Assembly (NCBI GenBank): GCA_002841335.1
Contig: PHEY01000009.1
Span: 1-64,000, forward strand
Origin: Actinobacteria bacterium HGW-Actinobacteria-2
Lineage (GTDB): Bacteria > Actinomycetota > Actinomycetes > Propionibacteriales > Propionibacteriaceae
Reading direction: 5' to 3'
DNA length: 64,000 nt
A program made the translations under genes and the position numbers. Shown one piece after another: positions 18,108-28,061 of this stretch. The notes beneath the pieces are model-generated. The model did no database searches. It worked only from the letters and a program-made list of their open reading frames with translations, and was not told the DNA's origin. Position 1 is the first letter of the stretch. Every line of letters starts with the position of its first letter.

Positions 18108-19862
18108 GTGTCGACCGGGTCCACCGCACGCCAGTCCCGCGCCGCGGGCTGGTGGGTTGGCGCGCTCACAGTTGCGATCGCGATCATGGCCACCACCTTC
18201 GGCAACCCTTCGTCGGTCTCCTCGATCGGTCCCACCGCGTATCTGCCACCCGATGGGTACCGAGTGCGGTTCACTGGCCCGACCGGCGCGCTGGCCACAG
18301 AGTGGGCCGTCGACCAAGCCGCAGAGTTCATCAACCCAGGGCCGGTTCATTTCCCCCATTGGATGGGCAATGCCGGGCTGAGTTACATCGACACCCTGGC
18401 CGCCCGCCAGACCACCGTCTTCACCAACTCCGCCGGCGTAGTGGTCAATCGGGAAGACACCTTCATGGTGGTTGGACCCAACGGTGTCGGCACCGGCGTC
18501 GAGGCCCGCAGCTGGACAGACGCGCGGTTTTACTACCCGGCTCGGCTCGACCTCCCGACGACATTGGCGGCCGGTAAGTCGTGGATGTCAGAAGGGAAGG
18601 CTGAGGTTGTTCCCAAGTCCGGCAAGTCTCAGAACACGACGTACCGCGCTGACTACCAGGCCACGGCCCCCACGACCCACGACGAGCAAGTGCGGCGATG
18701 CGTTCGCATCACCATGACTTTGAAGGTGGGGACGGTCGCAGAGCCGCCTGCCACCCGCACCTGGTGCCCCCAGCTCGGAGTGATCACACTGGCCGAGTCC
18801 GACGGCACCTGGGAGGCCAGCGCCGCCAACGCGACCATTCCCGCACCGTCGGCGGCTGAGTTCCGCTGGGACGCGGTGGAACAGCTGACGTTCACCCCAC
18901 GCACGATCAACCAACCCACCATTCCCGGTTCGATCCTCGCCTCGCCTATCTCGGCGCCAGCGATCCTCAGCGATGACACGGTCGTGGTGGTGCAGAAGCA
19001 GTTCCACGATGCCATAGGGCTTTCCACCCAGGACGAAGTGGCCCGTTCGGTGTGGCGGGCACGTCCCGGCGGCACAGCCACGTCGACCGCGACCTTCGGC
19101 GACCTCACCTTGGTGACCTCGAGTAGTAGACAGGTCGTCGCCTACGACCGGTTCGGGCGTTGGGTGTGGCAGGCCCCGCTACCGGACCAGGCGGTGGTAG
19201 CGCCCGTCCGCGTTGGCAATCTGGCCATCGTCGCCACCTTGGACGGCAACATCACCGCCATCGATCTGACAAGCGGCTCGCTGTCATGGACGCGCAGAGT
19301 CCCTGATGCGGTCCGTCTGCAGCCTCAGGCGTTCAATGACCGAGTCGTGGTCGCCGACCTGAGTAACCACCTCACCTGTTTCACCAGCGACGGCACCCAG
19401 CAGTGGTCGCGCGCGGGGATGCCAGCCAACAACCTCGTGATCGAACCAGGCCCGTCCGCGCTGGTGGTGGTCGGGGGCGCTCAACAGGCAACTGGAGTAG
19501 CCCTGACCGACGGCCACACTCAATGGCAGACGCCGCTTCGAATGTCGTTCGTCTCTCTGGTCGCCCTCGACGGGATCGTCGCGGTTCGCGACGGCAACGC
19601 CACCGTCGGCCTCGATGCCGCCAGCGGAGCGGTGGCGTGGCAGTGGAACCAGACGCGCACCTACGCCGCAATCGGCCAAAGCAACGCGCTGCTGCTAGTT
19701 GCCGATGGTCGCCTGCTGGCCCTGGACTCGGCCGGCCGCCAGATCAAGGAGTGGCCCCTGCCCCTGTCAGGACTCAGCGGCACAAAGGTCATGCTCAGCA
19801 CCGGCACCGACCGAGTTCTGGTGTGGTCAGATCGCACCGTACTGCTGGGGGTGATCGGATGA
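18108..19862 (+). CDS. Membrane-anchored PQQ-like beta-propeller protein
   Basis: N-terminal TM; repeats VVAYDRFGRWVWQAPL, ITAIDLTSGSLSWTRRV, LTCFTSDGTQQWSR, TVGLDAASGAVAWQW; GTG start. Confidence 0.8.
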   Translation: MSTGSTARQSRAAGWWVGALTVAIAIMATTFGNPSSVSSIGPTAYLPPDGYRVRFTGPTGALATEWAVDQAAEFINPGPVHFPHWMGNAGLSYIDTLAARQTTVFTNSAGVVVNREDTFMVVGPNGVGTGVEARSWTDARFYYPARLDLPTTLAAGKSWMSEGKAEVVPKSGKSQNTTYRADYQATAPTTHDEQVRRCVRITMTLKVGTVAEPPATRTWCPQLGVITLAESDGTWEASAANATIPAPSAAEFRWDAVEQLTFTPRTINQPTIPGSILASPISAPAILSDDTVVVVQKQFHDAIGLSTQDEVARSVWRARPGGTATSTATFGDLTLVTSSSRQVVAYDRFGRWVWQAPLPDQAVVAPVRVGNLAIVATLDGNITAIDLTSGSLSWTRRVPDAVRLQPQAFNDRVVVADLSNHLTCFTSDGTQQWSRAGMPANNLVIEPGPSALVVVGGAQQATGVALTDGHTQWQTPLRMSFVSLVALDGIVAVRDGNATVGLDAASGAVAWQWNQTRTYAAIGQSNALLLVADGRLLALDSAGRQIKEWPLPLSGLSGTKVMLSTGTDRVLVWSDRTVLLGVIG

Positions 19863-21706
19863 AGGCCATCGTGACCGAGTTGGTTCAAGCCGGTCGCGAT
19901 GTCCTTCGCATCGCTCTGGTCGAGCCGGTGAAGGAAGGCCGCCCGCGCCCGGCGGAATGGCCTGCGGGAATGCAGCCGGTGGGCATTACCGTGGCCAGCG
20001 TCTTCGCCTGCCTGATGCTCGCTACTCTCTTGTCCACTCCGCTGCGCCAAGCCGACGTCCTGTTGGTCAACCCGCTCTCCGCCCAGGCCCTGCCATCGGT
20101 GGCGGTCCCACTCCTGCTCACAGCGGTCGTGCTTACCTTTGCCATGGTGCTCACCGCCGCCATCCACACGTCCTGGTGGCTTCGGACAACCCTCTTGATC
20201 ATCAGTGCGTTCGCGATGTCGATGTTCACCTTCAGTGCGGTGGTGAATCCAACTCAGCTGGTGGTCAGCGGTGTGGCCGCCACCACTCTGCTCGTGTTCA
20301 TCGGGGTCCGGGCGTTCGCCGGCCCCACCTGGTGGGAGTTCCCGGTGGTGCTCGGGCTTCTCACCGTCGCACTGATCGTGCCCTGGGTTCTACCCGGATT
20401 CGTCAGCTTCGGCACAGACATGCGGATCGCCGGAATCGAGGGCGGATTCAGCTCACTGATGCCGCTGATACTGCCGGCGGTCATCGTGGCCGGCTTCGCA
20501 CCGGCCCAGATCGTGGTGACCGGCGCGCAGGCGGTCGCCGACCGTCCGGTCAGCCGGGGATTGTTCTGGACGGTCTTCACGCTCTCGGTGGCCGGGCTCG
20601 GAGCGGCGACCTATGCCGACTTCGTCGGCGATGACACCCCCACCCTGACCGGGATCGCGTTGAGCCTGGCCAACCTGATCGTCGTGGCGGCAGTGATCGC
20701 GGCCCTGATCACGATCGCGAAGGCACGACGCCCTCCGGCACCGGCCGCCTTCCCCGACGCGTGGAGTGCGTGGGTTTATCCGGTGGCCGCATCGGTGGCG
20801 TTCCTGCCAATCCTCGGCTTCATCTTCTCCTTCGCCGCCGTTGCCGGGGCCCGGGTTGGCGGCGTCGGGGCAGCGGGTACGGCTGCCTACTTCGCATTCA
20901 CTGAGGGCGACGCTCAGATGTACTACCGACTGATCATCGCCGCGGTCGCACTGGTGATCTCCTGGCGCTTCGCCCGCAGATCGCGACTCACCGAAGCCAT
21001 CGTGCTCGGAACCTTCGCGGTCATGGCGGCGACCGGTGCGCTGGCCCAGATGTCGGCGTTCTCATTCCTCGCGGCTAGCAGGGTCGCCGACATGGGTCTG
21101 ATCGCCTCGATCATCGCCGTGGCGGCCGGGATGTTCCATCTCATCCGGCGCCGTTTCGACCGCGGACGGGCCACCGGCGTCCTCACCGTTGTGATGCTGA
21201 CCCTGCTCTATCGCTACCGCGACGCGCTCTCTGATCCGATCACGACCGCGCTGACACTTGCTCCCGTGGCGATGGTGGTCTTCGGCCTGCTTTGGCGGGT
21301 GATCACCGAGGCACAGATCACCTACGGCTCATCGAAGAGGTACCCACAATCCACCCGGGTCCTCCTTTTCATGGCCAACAGCCTGCTGGCCACCACCGGT
21401 ATCGCTTTCGTCTCGCTGTCTCGCGGAGGTGGAACGATCGCTGACTCCTCTCAGTGGGCGGGCGCCGGCGACACTCTGCTCGGCCAGCCGCTTTATGTGG
21501 CCGGACTGGTCGCCGCGCTGTGGCTGCTCCTGCGTCCGCACGATCAGGGCGAAGTGGTCGAACAACTCACCGATGAGGCCTACGATCCGGTCGAGGCAGC
21601 TGCGGATGACGCGGCGATGGCGTTTACACCGCCGCCTCCACCGCCCGGGCAAGGTACACCGCCGGAGCCGACTGCCTGGTGGCCACCACCGCCGCCTCCG
21701 CCCTAG
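19859..21706 (+). CDS. Polytopic membrane protein with Pro-rich C-terminal tail
   Basis: Many hydrophobic helices; tail PPPPPPGQGTPPEPTAWWPPPPPPP; ATGA overlap with the upstream gene; start trimmed from 19403. Confidence 0.8.
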   Translation: MKAIVTELVQAGRDVLRIALVEPVKEGRPRPAEWPAGMQPVGITVASVFACLMLATLLSTPLRQADVLLVNPLSAQALPSVAVPLLLTAVVLTFAMVLTAAIHTSWWLRTTLLIISAFAMSMFTFSAVVNPTQLVVSGVAATTLLVFIGVRAFAGPTWWEFPVVLGLLTVALIVPWVLPGFVSFGTDMRIAGIEGGFSSLMPLILPAVIVAGFAPAQIVVTGAQAVADRPVSRGLFWTVFTLSVAGLGAATYADFVGDDTPTLTGIALSLANLIVVAAVIAALITIAKARRPPAPAAFPDAWSAWVYPVAASVAFLPILGFIFSFAAVAGARVGGVGAAGTAAYFAFTEGDAQMYYRLIIAAVALVISWRFARRSRLTEAIVLGTFAVMAATGALAQMSAFSFLAASRVADMGLIASIIAVAAGMFHLIRRRFDRGRATGVLTVVMLTLLYRYRDALSDPITTALTLAPVAMVVFGLLWRVITEAQITYGSSKRYPQSTRVLLFMANSLLATTGIAFVSLSRGGGTIADSSQWAGAGDTLLGQPLYVAGLVAALWLLLRPHDQGEVVEQLTDEAYDPVEAAADDAAMAFTPPPPPPGQGTPPEPTAWWPPPPPPP

Positions 21707-21891
21707 TGGCATGGAGATGCTTGCGGTCATCATCGATGTCTCCACGCTGCCCACGGCGAGGTGAGCGGCATCTTCAGCCCCGTCGACACCAATGTCTGGC
21801 GGTTTGCCTATCAGCAGCCGACGAATCACCCGCTAGGCTTCACTGTGGGGTGCAGCAACATCCCATTCCGGGGAATGACAAGGAAATACAG

Positions 21892-23529
21892 ATGAATCGA
21901 CGGGCGGCCGCTGTTGCCATAGTTCTCACCGGACTGGTGTTCAGCCCACTGCCCGCCTACGCGGCGCCCACCGACCTGACCACACCGGCCCCGCCGGCGG
22001 CACCGTCAGCGGACACCCAGACCATCCTGGTCACCCTTGACCACGCCGGCAGCGACCCGGAAGCCTCTGCGCAGGCTGCCGTCGCTACCGCGTCCCAGGC
22101 CGTCGGCGATGGCCAGGTCACCGACGTCCGTCGAGTCACGGCCACCACCGTTGCGGTCACCCTCAGCGGTGGTGTCTCTGCGTCCGAGGCCGATCAGGTC
22201 GCGGCGGAGGTCGACGACCAGCGCAACGTGAAGGCCGCGAGCACCGCGACCCGGTTCTACCCGGCCGCCACCGACTGGGAAGCCAGCTTGTGGAACATCA
22301 ACGCGGCCATCGGAAAGTACGGCGTCGCTGCCGACCAGGCGTGGGGCGTGAGCACCGGTGCCGGCGTGATCGTCGGAGTCCTGGACAGTGGGATCGTCTC
22401 GCATCCGGACCTGGACGCGAACAGGATCGCGGGCTATGACATCGTCGGCGCGGACGCCGACCCCACCGACGACGGCGTCGGCACCGAGTGGCACGGCAGC
22501 CATGTGGCGGGCACCATCGCCGCGGTCAAGGACAACTCCGGCGTCGTTGGTGTGGCCCCCGGTGCGAAGATCGAGCCGATCCGCGTCCTGGGCGCCAACG
22601 GCGGCTCCGAGGCTGATGTCATTGCGGCGATTCATTGGGCGATCGGTGACGTCGGAGGCACGGCTTCCAACGGCACCCCGCTGCCGGTGAACCCCAATCC
22701 GGTGCAGGTACTCAACCTGTCGCTGGGCGGCGAAAGCCCGGTCTGTGATGCCCCGCTCCAAGATGCGATCAACTCCGCGGTCAGCAAGGGCATACCGGTG
22801 GTCGTCGCTGCCGGAAACACCAGTCGGCCGCTGTTCGACTTCTCACCGGCCAACTGCGCCAACGTGATCCGAGTCGTGGCCTCCACCTACGAAGGTGGCC
22901 CGGCCACCGCCTACAGCAACTACGGCACCTACGACGCTCCGGCCACGATCAGCGCCCCCGGCGGTTCGGGCTACTCCACCCAGTGTTCGGGCAGCGCGCT
23001 AAATCAGTGCGGGGGCGTGCTCTCGACGGTGACCGACGCCGCAGCATCGGGTGCCGGCTACGACTTCATGTTCGGCACCTCGATGGCCGCCCCGCACGTC
23101 AGCGGCGTGCTCGCACTGCTCCGTTCGATCCATCCGGAGTGGACGGTGGCCCAACTCACCGCGGCGATCCGCGGTTCGGCCATCCCGGTGAAGGGATGCT
23201 CTGCCGTGCTCTGCGGGACGGGCATCGTCAACGCCGCACGCGCGGTCAGCATCAACAACTTCCTCACTCGCACCAAAGCACCGTCCATTTCGGGCAAGTT
23301 CAAGGTCGGAAAGACCCTCAAGGCGAAACCCGGGCGTTGGTGGCCGAAGGTGAAGGTGAGTTATCGCTGGCTGCGAAACGGTGCCCCGATCAGCAAAGCG
23401 ACCAAGAGCAAGTACAAGCTCACCAAGAAGGACAAGTCTCGCTGGGTCACCGTGCAGATCACGGTCACCGGCCCTGCAGGCTTCGCCAGCCAGGTCGAGG
23501 TGCCGAACAGCCACAAGGTAAAGCGCTGA
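21892..23529 (+). CDS. Secreted S8 serine peptidase (subtilase)
   Basis: Signal peptide; catalytic VGVLDSGI (D165), WHGSHVAGT (H201), GTSMAAPHVSG (S397); C-terminal Lys-rich Ig-like domain; start trimmed from 21679 to ATG 21892. Confidence 0.92.
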   Translation: MNRRAAAVAIVLTGLVFSPLPAYAAPTDLTTPAPPAAPSADTQTILVTLDHAGSDPEASAQAAVATASQAVGDGQVTDVRRVTATTVAVTLSGGVSASEADQVAAEVDDQRNVKAASTATRFYPAATDWEASLWNINAAIGKYGVAADQAWGVSTGAGVIVGVLDSGIVSHPDLDANRIAGYDIVGADADPTDDGVGTEWHGSHVAGTIAAVKDNSGVVGVAPGAKIEPIRVLGANGGSEADVIAAIHWAIGDVGGTASNGTPLPVNPNPVQVLNLSLGGESPVCDAPLQDAINSAVSKGIPVVVAAGNTSRPLFDFSPANCANVIRVVASTYEGGPATAYSNYGTYDAPATISAPGGSGYSTQCSGSALNQCGGVLSTVTDAAASGAGYDFMFGTSMAAPHVSGVLALLRSIHPEWTVAQLTAAIRGSAIPVKGCSAVLCGTGIVNAARAVSINNFLTRTKAPSISGKFKVGKTLKAKPGRWWPKVKVSYRWLRNGAPISKATKSKYKLTKKDKSRWVTVQITVTGPAGFASQVEVPNSHKVKR

Positions 23530-23623
23530 AAGGTGCTCCGAGCCGGTCTCGATAACCGGATTCGAGTTCGGTGGAGTTGACGGCCTGACTGTCGCCTTCC
23601 CACCCCCCTATGAGACAATCACC

Positions 23624-26600
23624 GTGTCGCCTTATGCGCTCAGTTGGGGGGACGGTTTGCGGCGCAGACTCCTGCTAGGAGGAACGCTGGGGGTGGTAGT
23701 GCTCTCAGTGGGCTTGACTGCGTCCTCATTCGTCCCGCTGAACACCATGACGGCGGCGGTAGCACCCCCGTCGATCTCGGCACCCGGCAGGGCCGTTGGG
23801 GTCACCCACTCCACCAACACCTCTACTGTGGTGGTCGCCTTCCGCAGCGCGCAGGCCGATGCCGCCGGGGCCGCGACCGCCGCCACGAAACAGGCTGCCT
23901 GGGACATCGCCCAAGCCACCGCCGTCAGCGCTCGCGCTCTGCGCAAGGACGCCGCAGCGGTCACCTTCGACACTTCGTTGACCCGCGAGCAGGCCACCAA
24001 GATCTCGAAGGCCGCCGCCAAGAACGCCGCGGTCAAGTACGCCGAGCCCTCGGTCACCTTCTACCCCACCGACGCGGGCGGCTCGGGCTACTACTGGAAC
24101 GTCGACCAGATCAACGCCAGCGCGGCCTGGGCGAGCGCCGGCAAGGGCAGCTCGGACGTGGTCGTCGGGGTGATCGACACCGGCATCGACGACAATGCTC
24201 AGCTACCCAAGGCGCTGTTGCTGAACACCGTTGATGGAAAGGTCGATGGCTCGACCGTCTCGGGCACCACCTGGCCCGGGTTGACGGTCACCCTCAGCTA
24301 CCCCAGTGGTGGGGTCACCCAGACCACGACGGCGGTCGCCGACTCGGACGGCAACTGGTCAGCCACGCTCAGCCAGAAGGCCGACGACACGCGCCTTCTC
24401 ACTGCATCAGTCACCGATGCCTCCGGCCAAGCGACCACACAGACGTCAGCGACGGTGAACTCGTCGGTGAACTTGAAGGCCGCCACCCCCAGTAACGGCA
24501 AGACGATCGGCGGCACCGCCGACACCGACACCACGCTCACCGTCCGAGTGAAGGACGGCCAGACACTCTGCACCGGCATCACCCCGTCGGCCAATGATGG
24601 CACCTGGAGTTGCTCGGTCGCTCTTGGTCATGGCACCAAGGTCGAGGTCACCGCCGTCGATACCCTCGGCAACACCGACACCCAAATCGTCACCGTCGAT
24701 GCCGAGGTGATCCTCACCCCCGATGACCCCAGCGACGGCAACACCATCACCGGTACCACCGACCCCGGCGCCCAGCTCACCTTCACCGACGCTCAGGGCA
24801 ACACGATCTGCGAGACCACCACGGCCGACAGCACCACCGGAGCCTTCACCTGCACCCCGGCGTCACGGCTGGCTGACGGACTCAGGGTGACGGTCACCAC
24901 CACCGATGAAGTCAAGAACACGGCTTCTCGCACGATCACAGTGAATGCCTCGGTGAACCTGACCGTGGTTAGTCCCAGTGATGGCAGAACCTTCCTCGGC
25001 ACGGCCGACGACGACACCACCATCACCCTCAAACAGGGCAACACCACCCTGTGCGCCGGACTCACCCCCACCAACAGGTCGTGGACCTGCACCATCGCAT
25101 CAGGCCTCGCCGACGGCGCCTCAGTGACCGTCACGGCCACCGACACCTTGGGGAACACCGACACCCAGACCACCACCGTCGACGCCCAGGTGGCTCTCAG
25201 CGTCAACCCCAGCAACGGCAAGACCATCACCGGCACGACCGACCCCCGCGCCACCGTCACGTTCACCACCGGCGGGACCTCAGTCTGCCCACCCGTCACC
25301 GCGAGCAAGGGACAGGGTTCGTTCACGTGTACCCCGACCTCACCGCTGGCTGACGACACCACAGTGGTGGTCACCAGCGTGGACACCCTGGGCAACGCCG
25401 CCTGGTATCCGCTGACTGTCAACGCGTCTGTGCACCTGACGGTGGTCAGTCCCAGCAACGGCAAGACCTTCACCGGCACCGCCGACGACGATGCCACCGT
25501 CACTGTCAAGAACGGCAACACCACCTTGTGTGCCGGGCTTGCTGCCACCAGTGGATCGTGGACCTGCACCATCACCTCTGGCCTCGCCAATGGCGCAACG
25601 GCCACCGTGACGGCCACCGACGCCTTGGCGAACACCGACACCCAGACCATCGCCGTTGACGCTCAAGCGCCCATCCTCACCGTCGATCCCAGCGACGGAA
25701 AGGCCATCACCGGCACTACCGAGCCCGGTGCCAGCGTCACCGTGACCGATGCGCAGGCGAGCACGATCTGCACAGTGACGGCCGACAACTCGACGGGCGT
25801 CTTCACCTGCACCCCGAGCGAAGCACTAGCAGACGGCGCCTCGGTGACGGTGTCCGCCGCTGACAGCCTTGGCAATACCGCCACCGCGACAATCACGGTG
25901 AACAAGTCGGTTCACCTCACTGTCGTCAGCCCCAGCAACGGCAAGACCTTCACCGGCACCGCCGATACCGACGCCACGATCACCGCAAAGGTGAAGGACG
26001 GCGACGCCCTGTGTACCGACGGCATCGAGGTTTCCGGCGCCGGTGGTTGGAGTTGCACGGTTGCTCCCGGCCTTGGTGACGCGACAATCGTCGAGATCAC
26101 CGCCACCGACAACCTCGGCAACAGCGATACCCAAACCATCACTGTCGATGCCGCCATTTCGCTGACGCTTGCGGACAGTGACGGCTCTTCGATCAGCGGC
26201 ACCACGGACCCTGGCGCCACCGTGAGCTTCAGTCTCCCCGACAGCGCCGCAGCCTGCGCCGACCAAACTGCCGACGACAACGGGCACTTCGCCTGCACTC
26301 CCGGCGAACCCTTGGCGGACGCCACCACGGTGACGGTCACAGCCACCGACGCCGTCGGCAACAGCGCCACCATGTTGGTCGTGACGGCCGCCCCCGCCCC
26401 CGAGAAACCGTCGGGTGACGCGAGTGCGAACGAGAGTGGGACGCCGAGCACGGCGGTGGCCGCCCCTGGCACCACGGTGCCGCTGACGAGCGCCACCGTC
26501 GGAGACGGCACTGTCTTGCCTGGCTACGACTTCGTCGACAACGACACCAACGCCACCGACCCGGGCGTGATCCTCTACCCCAACTACACCGGCGATCAGC

Positions 26601-27952
26601 CGCTGTCATCCCACGGCACTCATGTCGCCGGGATCATCGCAGCGTCACGTTCCAATACGCTCACCGGGGTCGCACCCGGGGTCAAGATCCAGCCCATCCG
26701 CGCACTGCCCTCGGGGTCAAGCGGAACCATGACAGATGTCTCAGCCGCCATCCGTTGGGCGGTTGGCCAGCCCGTCACCGCAGCGGACGGATCAACGGTG
26801 ACCAACCCCTACGCCAAGCAAATGGCGGTCCTGAATCTCTCGCTGGGCGCACCCACCAGTTGCTCCGATGAGATGCAAGGCGCCATCAACGCCGCCCTTG
26901 CAAATGACACAACGGTCGTGGTGTCGGCGGGGAACGACAACGAATCGATCAGCAGCATGTCCCCGGCGAACTGCGCCGGGGTGATTGTGGTCACCGCAAC
27001 CGACAGCAACCGCAACCGCGCGTCCTACAGCAACTGGGGCACATCGGAAACAACATCGAGCGCCTTGGTGGCGGCACCGGGTGGCTCGGGCGGCAGCACA
27101 TCAACCTGCTACACCTGGTATCCGGGCAGCTACCAAAGCCTGGCCGGTTCATGCACCGACCAAGTGGTTTCGACGGTTGCCGGTTCCTGGATGCCGAAAT
27201 CCGGGACGTCTATGGCGGCACCCCACGTTGCGGGCACTGCTGCCCTCCTGAAGTCCATCAACCCGAGCCTCACTCCCGCTCAAGTGGCTCGCATCATTCG
27301 TGGCACAGCCACGCCGGTCGCCGGTTGTGCCACTGGGCTGTGCGGTGCCGGCATCGTGAACGCCGGTGCCGCTGTCGCGGCTGTGGCCAAGCCGGACGAC
27401 GTCACGGTCGCTGCGGCCAGCTATCCCACGATCACCCTGCAGTCCGTGATGGGTACGCAGAGTTCCGTCGGGAACGTCATCTCGGTGGTCGCATCTGGCG
27501 GCTACCCCAGCGTTACGTACCAGTGGTACCGCGGCTCGACCCCCATCAGTGGCGCTACGAGCTCTTGGTACCAACTCACCGGTGCCGATTACGGCGCCGC
27601 CGTGTGGGCCACAGTGACCACGGCCGGTGGCGGCCCATCGGCGTCGAGCATCGCGACATCGGTTACTGGCAGGGCCTCGATGTCCTTCATTGCCAAGCCC
27701 AAGGTCTCCGGCACTGTGAAGGTCGGCAGGCGGCTGTCTGTCGGGGTCAGCTATACGCCCGTCGTCGCCGCCGCCCAGGCAAGCTATCAGTGGTACCGCA
27801 GCGGAAAGAAGATCAGCAAGGCGACCAAATCGACCTACAAGCTGACCAAGAAGGACCGCGGAAAGAAGATCACGGTCAAGGTCACCCTGCGCGCGACCGG
27901 CTACATCACCATCTCCACGACTTCAGCGAAGACCCGCGCCGTCAAACGCTGA
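23624..27952 (+). CDS. Large secreted S8 serine peptidase with Ig-like repeat array inserted between catalytic Asp and His
   Basis: VVGVIDTGI (D185), SSHGTHVAGIIAA (H997), GTSMAAPHVAG (S1196); repeat array in between; GTG start. Confidence 0.92.
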   Translation: MSPYALSWGDGLRRRLLLGGTLGVVVLSVGLTASSFVPLNTMTAAVAPPSISAPGRAVGVTHSTNTSTVVVAFRSAQADAAGAATAATKQAAWDIAQATAVSARALRKDAAAVTFDTSLTREQATKISKAAAKNAAVKYAEPSVTFYPTDAGGSGYYWNVDQINASAAWASAGKGSSDVVVGVIDTGIDDNAQLPKALLLNTVDGKVDGSTVSGTTWPGLTVTLSYPSGGVTQTTTAVADSDGNWSATLSQKADDTRLLTASVTDASGQATTQTSATVNSSVNLKAATPSNGKTIGGTADTDTTLTVRVKDGQTLCTGITPSANDGTWSCSVALGHGTKVEVTAVDTLGNTDTQIVTVDAEVILTPDDPSDGNTITGTTDPGAQLTFTDAQGNTICETTTADSTTGAFTCTPASRLADGLRVTVTTTDEVKNTASRTITVNASVNLTVVSPSDGRTFLGTADDDTTITLKQGNTTLCAGLTPTNRSWTCTIASGLADGASVTVTATDTLGNTDTQTTTVDAQVALSVNPSNGKTITGTTDPRATVTFTTGGTSVCPPVTASKGQGSFTCTPTSPLADDTTVVVTSVDTLGNAAWYPLTVNASVHLTVVSPSNGKTFTGTADDDATVTVKNGNTTLCAGLAATSGSWTCTITSGLANGATATVTATDALANTDTQTIAVDAQAPILTVDPSDGKAITGTTEPGASVTVTDAQASTICTVTADNSTGVFTCTPSEALADGASVTVSAADSLGNTATATITVNKSVHLTVVSPSNGKTFTGTADTDATITAKVKDGDALCTDGIEVSGAGGWSCTVAPGLGDATIVEITATDNLGNSDTQTITVDAAISLTLADSDGSSISGTTDPGATVSFSLPDSAAACADQTADDNGHFACTPGEPLADATTVTVTATDAVGNSATMLVVTAAPAPEKPSGDASANESGTPSTAVAAPGTTVPLTSATVGDGTVLPGYDFVDNDTNATDPGVILYPNYTGDQPLSSHGTHVAGIIAASRSNTLTGVAPGVKIQPIRALPSGSSGTMTDVSAAIRWAVGQPVTAADGSTVTNPYAKQMAVLNLSLGAPTSCSDEMQGAINAALANDTTVVVSAGNDNESISSMSPANCAGVIVVTATDSNRNRASYSNWGTSETTSSALVAAPGGSGGSTSTCYTWYPGSYQSLAGSCTDQVVSTVAGSWMPKSGTSMAAPHVAGTAALLKSINPSLTPAQVARIIRGTATPVAGCATGLCGAGIVNAGAAVAAVAKPDDVTVAAASYPTITLQSVMGTQSSVGNVISVVASGGYPSVTYQWYRGSTPISGATSSWYQLTGADYGAAVWATVTTAGGGPSASSIATSVTGRASMSFIAKPKVSGTVKVGRRLSVGVSYTPVVAAAQASYQWYRSGKKISKATKSTYKLTKKDRGKKITVKVTLRATGYITISTTSAKTRAVKR
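24467..26390 (+). repeat. Eight coding Ig-like repeats (~80 aa each) arranged as four A-B dimers, ~480-bp higher-order period
   Basis: A units begin at 24467, 24953, 25430 and 25910 (spacings 486, 477, 480 bp); A = SPSNGKTFTGTADDDATVTVK..LC..W(T/S)C; B = DPSDGKTITGTTDPGATVT..IC..FTCTP. Confidence 0.9.
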
Positions 27953-28061
27953 CCGGCAGTCGCAGAAGCTGTCGCCTCGCCGGTCCTCCTCGAGTGGACT
28001 TACCCAGACCCTTTGTGGGACGTAGCCTGAAAGCCCGTCACTGACGAAGGCGCCCCCTGCC

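Noticed and set aside
19403-19858. Extended N-terminus of the 767-aa ORF
   Set aside because: This part overlaps the PQQ-like gene in another frame; ATG 19859 begins a plausible membrane protein with ATGA coupling.
24793-25650. 285-aa minus-strand ORF within the repeat array
   Set aside because: Its apparent repetitiveness mirrors the coding repeats on the plus strand; no independent coding evidence.
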